From Clostridiales bacterium (GTDB lineage: Bacteria; Bacillota; Clostridia; UBA8921): DNA of 7,488 bases. Location: positions 1 to 7,488 of the forward strand of contig DOHE01000135.1 of NCBI GenBank assembly GCA_003535395.1. The letters run 5' to 3'. Below are positions 1 through 5,843 of the stretch, piece by piece. Numbering within the stretch: position 1 is the first letter of the stretch; every line of letters begins with the position of its first letter. Under the pieces are notes generated by a model, which did not search any database, was not told the origin of the DNA, and saw nothing but the letters and a program-made list of their open reading frames with translations. The translations under genes and the position numbers were made by a program.

Positions 1-957
1 CTTCACAACATTAACCGGTACCGTACTTTCTGCAGCCTCTCTGACGGTAAATTCGAAACTGCTCTTGATCAGATCCCGCCCGCTCCATACGATCATATAA
101 TCCGGATCTTCCTGCTCATTTCTTATCCTCCCCCAAAATTCGATCTTATAATCGCCAGGGGAAAGGTTTTTTTTCCTTCTGAAGCAAAGCCACATTTCGC
201 CGGATTCACCAGGATAAAGGTAATCAAATAACCGCTCATGCATATTATGTATTTGGTCTGTATAAACCCAGTCGCTGCCCTCCTTCCTGTAAAGCAGCGG
301 AGCAAAACAGAATGTGCCGTTCCCTTCTGAATCCAGTATCGTGTTGCCGGTATTCGTATACTTGAATTTCAGCCAGGTGATGTCCGTGGATTTGATCGTA
401 CCGCTTTTGATCAGATCCGTGGCTTCAAATCCTGGATAAGCACTGCCCTGCGTGTCATTTTCCTGTGCTGCAGAATGCACTGGCCAGATCCCTGGCTGCT
501 TCGTTGCGTCAACATACCCCAGGTACTCAATCTCCGTATCGATCACGCCGGGGATATTCAAGTCGTACAGATCGCGCCCCTTCCGCCGCGATTCCTCTTC
601 AAAGGCAGTTGCAGAAATATGCAAAGGCAAGGCGCTGCCGGCAGCATGCAGCGTATACCGGATGGGGAACAAATCATATGCAGCCGCTTCTTTGGGTATC
701 GTATATTCCAGTGTCGTCCCGTCAAGGGAAATTATCCCGGTATAGGTCGGAGCATCCTTGTATTTATCCAATACACCCGTCTTTTTTGCCTCGCGGGACA
801 GGATATCATAGATCAGCCCGCCATCCTGGTGGATCTGATATTCTTCGACATCAGACGGCTCCGGCGTTTGACCCAGCTTTTCCACGACCTCTTTCGGATC
901 ATTATAATTTTTCAGGGCCGTTCGCTCTAGAAAATCCGGGGTTTTTCCCATTTCCAT
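1..957 (-). CDS. Copy C: N-terminal part of a large paralogous putative carbohydrate-active protein, no signal peptide (3' end outside window)
   Basis: An open frame without any stop runs from about 957 to the left edge, where the gene continues. The 318 codons from Glu at 954 to position 1 align without a gap to residues 54-371 of copy A (4709-5662), 234 of them identical by hand count, so this is a third member of the same family. Only the N-terminal, mostly-beta part is present; the TIM-barrel region would lie outside the window. Conserved stretches include GQTPEPSDVEEY, FEEESRRKGRDLYD, KYTNTGNTILDSEGNG and YPGESGEMWLCFR. Unlike copy A it has no signal peptide: an in-frame TAA sits at 988-990 and the upstream oxidoreductase ends at 1026. 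The start is uncertain: ATG 957 and GTG 960 are best placed after GAGGAG (968-973); ATG 966 is too close to it and ATG 975 lies upstream. Function is unknown; a role with copies A and B in glycan breakdown is inferred from paralogy and context. Confidence 0.85.
   Translation of the reverse strand, partial: MEMGKTPDFLERTALKNYNDPKEVVEKLGQTPEPSDVEEYQIHQDGGLIYDILSREAKKTGVLDKYKDAPTYTGIISLDGTTLEYTIPKEAAAYDLFPIRYTLHAAGSALPLHISATAFEEESRRKGRDLYDLNIPGVIDTEIEYLGYVDATKQPGIWPVHSAAQENDTQGSAYPGFEATDLIKSGTIKSTDITWLKFKYTNTGNTILDSEGNGTFCFAPLLYRKEGSDWVYTDQIHNMHERLFDYLYPGESGEMWLCFRRKKNLSPGDYKIEFWGRIRNEQEDPDYMIVWSGRDLIKSSFEFTVREAAESTVPVNVVK
1..957 (-). repeat. Paralogous direct repeat, N-terminal unit (partner 4709-5665)
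   Basis: This stretch matches 4709-5665 in the same orientation with a constant offset of 4708 bases. The encoded proteins align without gaps, 234 of 318 residues identical. Short exact DNA matches remain, for example 19 bases (GGCGTTTGACCCAGCTTTT on the plus strand) and 20 bases around CTTCTGAATCCAGTATCGT. It comes from gene duplication rather than a mobile element; no inverted repeats or target duplications were seen at its edge. Confidence 0.8.
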
Positions 958-967
958 CACATCCATT

Positions 968-973
968 CTCCTC
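968..973 (-). promoter_or_regulatory. Shine-Dalgarno site of copy C
   Basis: The minus strand reads GAGGAG here, 7 bases before GTG 960 and 10 bases before ATG 957. It overlaps the possible ATG 975 and is only one base from ATG 966, so it argues for a start at 960 or 957. A well-formed site suggests copy C is translated as a short-N-terminus protein rather than being a decayed gene. Confidence 0.55.
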
Positions 974-1025
974 ATATCGGTACTAATTTACGGATTGAAA
1001 ATAGTGCGGCTGCTATGGTTCCTGT

Positions 1026-2183
1026 TTACTCTATTTCAGGTATGGTGATCTCGAGTTCATGCCCTGCCTTTGCCGATTTGATGATCCCGTCGATGATGGC
1101 CTGATTGTATAAAATCTCACTTGTCGGGATCGGGGCCGGACCTCCGCTCTTGACGGCATCCACAAAATCCCTGACTTTCATAAAAATAATGTTCGACTTT
1201 TCAGTCTTCAAAGGAATGACTGTTTCAACCTGTACACCTGCAATATCATGATAAACTTTCAGCGGTTCGCTGTCCAGGCTGCCGACGACCGCCTCTGACG
1301 GGATCCGCAGTGCACCTTCCGTACCCATGATGATGGTGTCCCCCGGAGTATCGATGTGCATCGCCCATGCGATGCGAAAATCGAGGATGATCCCGCCTTC
1401 CAGACGAACAAATGCGGCGGCAAAATCCTCAACTCCGAATATCTCTGCATACTCTGGTTTGTTGGCATATTTTTTGCTTCTCCCAAAATAGTCCGAGGTA
1501 TACCCGGTAACCGTCAGCGGCTTGGGATAACCGATGGCGTGCAATACAAGATCCAGGGAATAGCAGCCGATGTCGCCCATTGCCCCGATTCCTGCCGTTT
1601 TCTGTTCAATAAATGTGGTACCAAAGGGTGTCGGGATGCCCCGGCGCCGTCCGCCACCCGTCTGTATGTAATAAATTTTGCCCAACTCTCCGGACTGCAC
1701 GATTTTCCTGATCATTTGCTTGTTTAAATCATAGCGTGGCTGAAATCCGATGCTTAAAACTTTGCCGCTCCTGCGTTCGGCTTTACAAATCTCTACAGCT
1801 TCGTTCAGCGTGACACACATGGGCTTTTCCAGCAGCACGTTGATCCCTTTTTCCAGTGCATCGATGGTGCAGACCGCATGGGTGCTGTTATAGGTACAAA
1901 CACTCACCGCATCCAACTGCTCATTTTCCAGCATCGATTTGTGATCCGGGTATGTCCGGATCCCTTCCATCCCCTGTTGCCTGAAAAATTCATCTGCCTT
2001 CCCCGGGATGAGATCTGCAGCGGCTGTGATTTCTACATCTTTCATTTGCTTATAGCATTTTACATGCGCATTCGCTATCCATCCAGTCCCAATGATGCCA
2101 ACCTTGATTTTTTTCGTCAGATCCACCTTGCTCTCCTTGTGAACGGTCTTGAACTGATTCAAAATATCCTGCGTATCTGTCAT
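1026..2183 (-). CDS. Gfo/Idh/MocA family NAD(P)-dependent oxidoreductase, 385 aa
   Basis: This is a probable cytoplasmic sugar or polyol dehydrogenase. After about 25 extra residues, a Rossmann fold begins with KVGIIGTGWIA, giving the dinucleotide motif G32-x-G34-x-x-A37. The family EKP motif is E119-K120-P121; its lysine normally contacts the reacting hydroxyl. The second family motif reads GDIGCYSLDL (203-212), so Asp204 is followed four residues later by Tyr208. Inositol dehydrogenases have His there, while glucose-fructose oxidoreductase and related enzymes have Tyr. The C-terminal half is the usual alpha/beta substrate domain, and the length is normal. The N-terminal extension has no hydrophobic stretch or twin arginine, so export is not expected. 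It lies 20 bases after the isomerase gene and before copy C, in the same operon. The substrate cannot be read from sequence; oxidation or reduction of a hexose or glycoside ring, perhaps at C3, is a reasonable guess. Confidence 0.93.
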   Translation of the reverse strand: MTDTQDILNQFKTVHKESKVDLTKKIKVGIIGTGWIANAHVKCYKQMKDVEITAAADLIPGKADEFFRQQGMEGIRTYPDHKSMLENEQLDAVSVCTYNSTHAVCTIDALEKGINVLLEKPMCVTLNEAVEICKAERRSGKVLSIGFQPRYDLNKQMIRKIVQSGELGKIYYIQTGGGRRRGIPTPFGTTFIEQKTAGIGAMGDIGCYSLDLVLHAIGYPKPLTVTGYTSDYFGRSKKYANKPEYAEIFGVEDFAAAFVRLEGGIILDFRIAWAMHIDTPGDTIIMGTEGALRIPSEAVVGSLDSEPLKVYHDIAGVQVETVIPLKTEKSNIIFMKVRDFVDAVKSGGPAPIPTSEILYNQAIIDGIIKSAKAGHELEITIPEIE

Positions 2184-2194
2184 TATTCATCCAG

Positions 2195-2200
2195 CCTTTC
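2195..2200 (-). promoter_or_regulatory. Probable Shine-Dalgarno site of the oxidoreductase gene
   Basis: GAAAGG on the minus strand lies 11 bases before ATG 2183, a rather long spacer. A closer ATG at 2190 is in a different frame. The site falls just after the stop codon of the isomerase gene (2204-2206), which suits translation within a shared transcript. Confidence 0.45.
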
Positions 2201-2203
2201 AAT

Positions 2204-2965
2204 TCAAAATGTATTATTCCTTTTTAAAATTTTGATTATGTTTCTGAAACTTGCCTCCACAGATTCAAAATCATTCGTTCCAAGTTCTACGATGAGATAA
2301 TGGCATCCATTTTTTTCCAGAGAAGGAATGATTCTGTGAAAGTCCATGATCCCGTTCCCGATGGCCTGCGGAATGATTTTTCTGTTTTCATTGATTTTAT
2401 AATCCCGGATATGCGACAGTTTGAACCTGCCCGGGTATTTCTCGCAGTAGTCGACCGGGTCATGTCCTCCCACTTGCATCCAGCTGGTATCCAATTCAAA
2501 AAAAACCAGGTCCGGGTCCGTGCCTTTCAGGAGGATATCAAATCCTGCATGCCCGCGAAAGGATTTAAACTCAGCAGCATGATTGTGATATCCAAACAGC
2601 AGATCACTTTTTCTGCACTGCTCTCCGATCCGGTTAAGATCATCCAGAATACCACGAAAGTCATCTTCTGCCTCAAGCGGTGCATACGGGCAAACGATAT
2701 ATTGATTTCCTATTTCTTTATGAAAATCAATGACCTGGTCCAATTGATTCATTAATTCTTCAAAGGATACATGGGCTCCGATCACCTTCAGGCGACATTC
2801 GCCGAGAAACTCCTTGAGCTCAAAAGCGGTCATCCCGCCGTAATCTCCGGCAAGTTCAACACCCTGATACCCCATCGATGAAATTTTCATAACTGCCTCT
2901 TTATATCCATTCGATAAATGATTTCGGATAGAAAAGAGCTGCAGTGCTACTATTTCTTTATTCAT
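2204..2965 (-). CDS. Sugar phosphate isomerase/epimerase, xylose isomerase-like TIM barrel (AP endonuclease family 2 fold), 253 aa
   Basis: This is a probable divalent-metal-dependent sugar isomerase, epimerase or dehydratase of the cytoplasm. Family signatures appear in barrel order: ALQLFSIR (7-14), GYQGVELAG with Glu37, GAHVS with His65, GYHNHAAEF (125-133), ELDTSWMQVGGHDP (157-170), LSHIRDY with His185, AIGNGIMDF (201-209) and IVELG with Glu227. Asp159, His185 and Glu227, with an acidic or histidine residue in the 127-132 region, are the likely metal ligands by analogy with IolE and tagatose-epimerase type enzymes. At 253 residues it is a compact but complete member with no signal peptide. 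Its Shine-Dalgarno sequence overlaps the stop codon of copy A, so the two are probably translationally coupled. It is followed after 20 bases by the oxidoreductase gene, a pairing common in inositol, keto-sugar and glycoside catabolism. The exact reaction cannot be assigned. Confidence 0.92.
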   Translation of the reverse strand: MNKEIVALQLFSIRNHLSNGYKEAVMKISSMGYQGVELAGDYGGMTAFELKEFLGECRLKVIGAHVSFEELMNQLDQVIDFHKEIGNQYIVCPYAPLEAEDDFRGILDDLNRIGEQCRKSDLLFGYHNHAAEFKSFRGHAGFDILLKGTDPDLVFFELDTSWMQVGGHDPVDYCEKYPGRFKLSHIRDYKINENRKIIPQAIGNGIMDFHRIIPSLEKNGCHYLIVELGTNDFESVEASFRNIIKILKRNNTF

Positions 2966-2972
2966 TCTGTTT

Positions 2973-2979
2973 CCCCCTC
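2973..2979 (-). promoter_or_regulatory. Shine-Dalgarno site of the isomerase gene, overlapping the copy A stop codon
   Basis: The minus strand reads TGAGGGGGAAACAGA before ATG 2965. The TGA (2978-2980) is the stop of copy A, and GAGGGGG is the ribosome binding site with a 7-base spacer. Sharing bases between stop and binding site points to translational coupling of the large lipoprotein and the isomerase. Confidence 0.7.
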
Positions 2980-4642
2980 ACTGCCCGTTCTGATGCACAT
3001 CAAATTCATTCTTTCTGACTGTATTTTTTATCAATTCTGCAATGTATTCTTCCGGATAACTGTATTTTTTCATTGAAGAATTTTTCCATTCACTATTTTG
3101 TGGTTTAAAATTCCTGGCCCACTTCTCCCCTTCCGGCGTGCTTAGCATTTCATTGATCTTCTGTGTATAGAATTTTAATTCCTTGAACTGGGTCGAAGTG
3201 ATAAATGCATTGCACAGATAATCCTGCCACATGACCCCCGGTGCACCTCCGGCCTCATATGTTGCAGCGTACCAGGGAAACAAAGCTCTCAGTGTGCCAA
3301 CAAATGCACCCTTGCTCCCGCTTTTTAAATTGAAATCCAGCGCCCAGTCGTCAGAACCATATTGTGTATTGACAGCAATATCATTCTGCCGGACGAAAAC
3401 GCCCAGCTGCATGGGGATGATTCCCTGTTCCACTGATTTGCTGGTCAGTTCAAATACCTCGGAGGGGGTAAAAGGGATGGTGTTGTAGTCGCTGTGGGCG
3501 TATACTGTGCCCGATGCCTGCAGTACTTCAGCCACCATGCCATTGCGGCGCTGCATATAATACACATGCCGGTAATGGGAATTCGTGGTCTGCGGGTTAA
3601 TTCCTGCCACCAGCCAGTTTGAACCTTCCGTCCGGATATTCATTTGCGGATTTGGGAATGTGATCAGATCCAGCATCTGTTTATAGTTGTCAGCACGTTC
3701 AATGGATCTGAACAAATCATAATCAGTGATCGCCTTGGACCAGTCACGGTATACTTTTGAAGGATCCCTGAAATTATAGACCGTATCTCTTCCAAGCGCT
3801 TCTTTCTGTGCATCCTGCTCGGGATCGATGGTATCAAAACTATTAAATCCAGAGTTGTATTGTTTATTTAATATATCGATTTTTCCATATGCATCGCCGA
3901 GCCATGCTCTGAAATTACTTAATGAAGTCAAACCAATTGCATGCCTGAAATTGACCAGTCCCCGAAGCCATCCTCTTGTATCTTCTGTATCTATGGGAAC
4001 AACGCCATTGCCGCTTTGCCAGAACAAATCTCCATAGCGCTTGAAGGTATAGGCCGTCAGGATCGCGTTCGCCTCTGAATAGACGGGGCCGCCCCAGCCT
4101 TCCGGCTCAGATTTCAGCACCTTTCCAGAAATAATTGACGCCTTTTTTATGGTTTCCTGGTTGTAGTGACCCCCAAAGGGGTAATTCGCATATGCCTGAA
4201 TAGAAAATCCAAGTTTTCTGGCTGCATCCAGCATAAATTTATTCGCTTCATAGCCAAATTGCTGGACAGCACTGACATCATGGCCTGCATTCCCGGTCGT
4301 GCACAGCACATTGATGCCCGCTTCCTTCATATTCAACAAATCATTGATAATAATGGAATCAGGATATGGACCTCTCTGAACATTGGACCGCATATCCGCC
4401 ATATTCTGCGTGATCGAGACCGGATAACGTGTCCCGTCCGGTTTTACAATATAATTCTGATTTTCTTTGTTCAGCCTGATTTTTATAGCGGATTGATCTA
4501 CTTCCACAGGAATACGGACCGTCTTGATGGAATCGGTCTTTCCCAATATCAATTTTAGGATGAGTTCCTCCGTCCAGGGTGCCACCTGCAGCCAGATGGT
4601 TCCTTCCGTCCTGCCCCCTTCTACTGCCTTGAGGGTTTCATA
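2978..4642 (-). repeat. Paralogous direct repeat, C-terminal unit (partner 5844-7487)
   Basis: The C-terminal part of copy A matches copy B in the same orientation, with small length differences (for instance one residue near A 549-577 and a few toward the end). Short exact DNA matches such as TTGTAGTCGCTGTGGGC occur in both. The two units are separated only by the rest of copy A, so recombination between them would leave one fused full-length gene. Confidence 0.75.
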
Positions 4643-5821
4643 GGAGGCCATAAATTCCTGCATCGTATGCAGCCAGCTGTTCCTGGGGGGGATTTTGGCG
4701 GCAAGCTCCTTTATCACGCCTTTGGGAACCGTATTCTCCGCTGCTGATTTGACTGCAAACTCAAAACTATACTTTGTAAATGATCTGCCCTGAACAAGCA
4801 CAGGGTAGGCAGAATCATTCTGTTCGTTTCTTACTTTTCCCCAAATTACAATCTTATACTCCCCTGGAGCAAGGTTCTTTTTATCTCTGAAGCAAAGCCA
4901 CATTTCACCTGACTCGCCCGGATAAAGGTAATCGAACAGACGCTCATGCAGGTTATGTATATTATCCGCAAGGACCCAGTTGCTGCCCTCTTTCCTGTAC
5001 AGCTCCGGAGTAAAAGAGAATGTCCCGTTGCCTTCTGAATCCAGTATCGTATTTCCGGTATTCGTATACCTGAATTTCAGCCATGTGATGTCCGTGGACT
5101 TGACTGTGCCGCTTTTGATCAGATCTGTCGCCTGATAGCTTGGGTATGCGCTGCCCTGCCTGTCATTCTCCAGGGTGGGAGAAAGGACAGGCCATGTCCC
5201 AGGCTTTGCAGTTCCATCCACATAGCCAAGATACTCAAAATCCGTATCAATTACACCAGGTATATTCATATCGTAAAGATCGCGGCCTTTTCGCCGGGAC
5301 TCTTCTTCGAAAGCGGTGACAGAAATATGTATTGGAAAAATATTTTCAGCAGTGCTCAAAGTATAATGTACAGGAATCACATCATATGCAAGCGCCTCTT
5401 TGGGGATCGTGTACTCCAGCACGGTCCCGCCCAAAGAGATTTTGCCTGAATTCGTCGGGACATTATCGTATTTATTCAATACACCGGTTTTTTTTGCCTC
5501 CCGGGACAATATATCATAGACGAGACCGCCGTCTTTATGGAGTAAATATTCCTCAACATCAGACGGTTCTGGCGTTTGACCCAGCTTTTTCAGGACCTCT
5601 TTTGGATCATTATACTTTTTCAGTCTGACTGTCTTAAGAAAATCCGGTGTTTTTCCCATTTCATTCATGCCTCTGTCTTCGCTTTGGTTACTGGAACTGA
5701 TCCTGCTCCCTTCGATTGTCCAGGGGCCTGCGGCTTTCCTGCTGCCCGTGCTGCAGGATGTCACGATGACTGTCATCAAAATCAAAGTATGGATCCCGTA
5801 AAACAGTTTTCTTTTTGCCAT
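2978..5821 (-). CDS. Copy A: large lipoprotein, putative clan GH-A (GH42-like) glycoside hydrolase, 947 aa
   Basis: This is a predicted membrane-anchored surface protein. Residues 1-22 form a signal peptide (basic MAKRK, hydrophobic core) ending in the lipobox VTSC with Cys23. A low-complexity Ser/Asn-rich linker runs to about residue 52. Residues 54-360 look mostly beta and are shared with copy C; residues 405-450 look like a further beta segment. Residues 465-905 resemble a TIM barrel: AGINVLCTTG, then FMLDAARKLGFSIQAYANYPF, then DLFWQSGNG. FRAWLGDAYGKIDILN (637-652) resembles the GH42 pattern after the acid/base strand. Glu613 (PIDTEDTRGW) is a candidate acid/base and Glu856 (TYEAGGAPGVMW) a candidate nucleophile; both motifs recur in copy B. 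The start at 5821 is preferred over an in-frame ATG at 5878, which lacks this binding site and would bury the signal peptide 19 residues in. It lies 22 bases after copy B. Catalysis and the GH link are inference; the family was not recognised by name, and a binding-only protein remains possible. Confidence 0.88.
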   Translation of the reverse strand: MAKRKLFYGIHTLILMTVIVTSCSTGSRKAAGPWTIEGSRISSSNQSEDRGMNEMGKTPDFLKTVRLKKYNDPKEVLKKLGQTPEPSDVEEYLLHKDGGLVYDILSREAKKTGVLNKYDNVPTNSGKISLGGTVLEYTIPKEALAYDVIPVHYTLSTAENIFPIHISVTAFEEESRRKGRDLYDMNIPGVIDTDFEYLGYVDGTAKPGTWPVLSPTLENDRQGSAYPSYQATDLIKSGTVKSTDITWLKFRYTNTGNTILDSEGNGTFSFTPELYRKEGSNWVLADNIHNLHERLFDYLYPGESGEMWLCFRDKKNLAPGEYKIVIWGKVRNEQNDSAYPVLVQGRSFTKYSFEFAVKSAAENTVPKGVIKELAAKIPPRNSWLHTMQEFMASYETLKAVEGGRTEGTIWLQVAPWTEELILKLILGKTDSIKTVRIPVEVDQSAIKIRLNKENQNYIVKPDGTRYPVSITQNMADMRSNVQRGPYPDSIIINDLLNMKEAGINVLCTTGNAGHDVSAVQQFGYEANKFMLDAARKLGFSIQAYANYPFGGHYNQETIKKASIISGKVLKSEPEGWGGPVYSEANAILTAYTFKRYGDLFWQSGNGVVPIDTEDTRGWLRGLVNFRHAIGLTSLSNFRAWLGDAYGKIDILNKQYNSGFNSFDTIDPEQDAQKEALGRDTVYNFRDPSKVYRDWSKAITDYDLFRSIERADNYKQMLDLITFPNPQMNIRTEGSNWLVAGINPQTTNSHYRHVYYMQRRNGMVAEVLQASGTVYAHSDYNTIPFTPSEVFELTSKSVEQGIIPMQLGVFVRQNDIAVNTQYGSDDWALDFNLKSGSKGAFVGTLRALFPWYAATYEAGGAPGVMWQDYLCNAFITSTQFKELKFYTQKINEMLSTPEGEKWARNFKPQNSEWKNSSMKKYSYPEEYIAELIKNTVRKNEFDVHQNGQ
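5756..5821 (-). other. Lipoprotein signal peptide of copy A (residues 1-22)
   Basis: The 22 codons encode a short basic start followed by a hydrophobic stretch and VTS immediately before Cys23 (codon 5753-5755). This fits cleavage by lipoprotein signal peptidase and lipid attachment to Cys23. Ser at +2 does not signal retention problems. A cluster of Ser, Asn, Asp and Glu follows, as is usual for the tether of surface lipoproteins. Confidence 0.82.
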
Positions 5822-5829
5822 GATCAACA

Positions 5830-5838
5830 CCCTTTCCT
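5830..5838 (-). promoter_or_regulatory. Shine-Dalgarno site that fixes the copy A start
   Basis: AGGAAAGGG on the minus strand ends 8 bases before ATG 5821. It lies in the 22-base gap after the copy B stop codon (5844-5846). It supports ATG 5821 over the upstream in-frame ATG at 5878, which lies inside copy B. Confidence 0.75.
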
Positions 5839-5843
5839 GGTTT

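Noticed and set aside
1..957. Copy C as a frameshifted pseudogene
   Set aside because: Translating every line of the minus strand gave one unbroken frame with ungapped alignment to copy A; no stop or frameshift in the visible part.
465..986. Plus-strand open frame of 173 codons, with others at 475-930, 1878-2300 and 2300-2755
   Set aside because: They lie opposite well-supported minus-strand genes, lack recognisable motifs, and run rich in Arg, Ser, Pro and His as antisense shadows do.
1000..1016. Possible hairpin (ATAG...CTAT followed by T's on the minus strand) between the oxidoreductase and copy C as a terminator
   Set aside because: The stem is only about 4 weak pairs with a large loop and a short T run; too weak to call a terminator.
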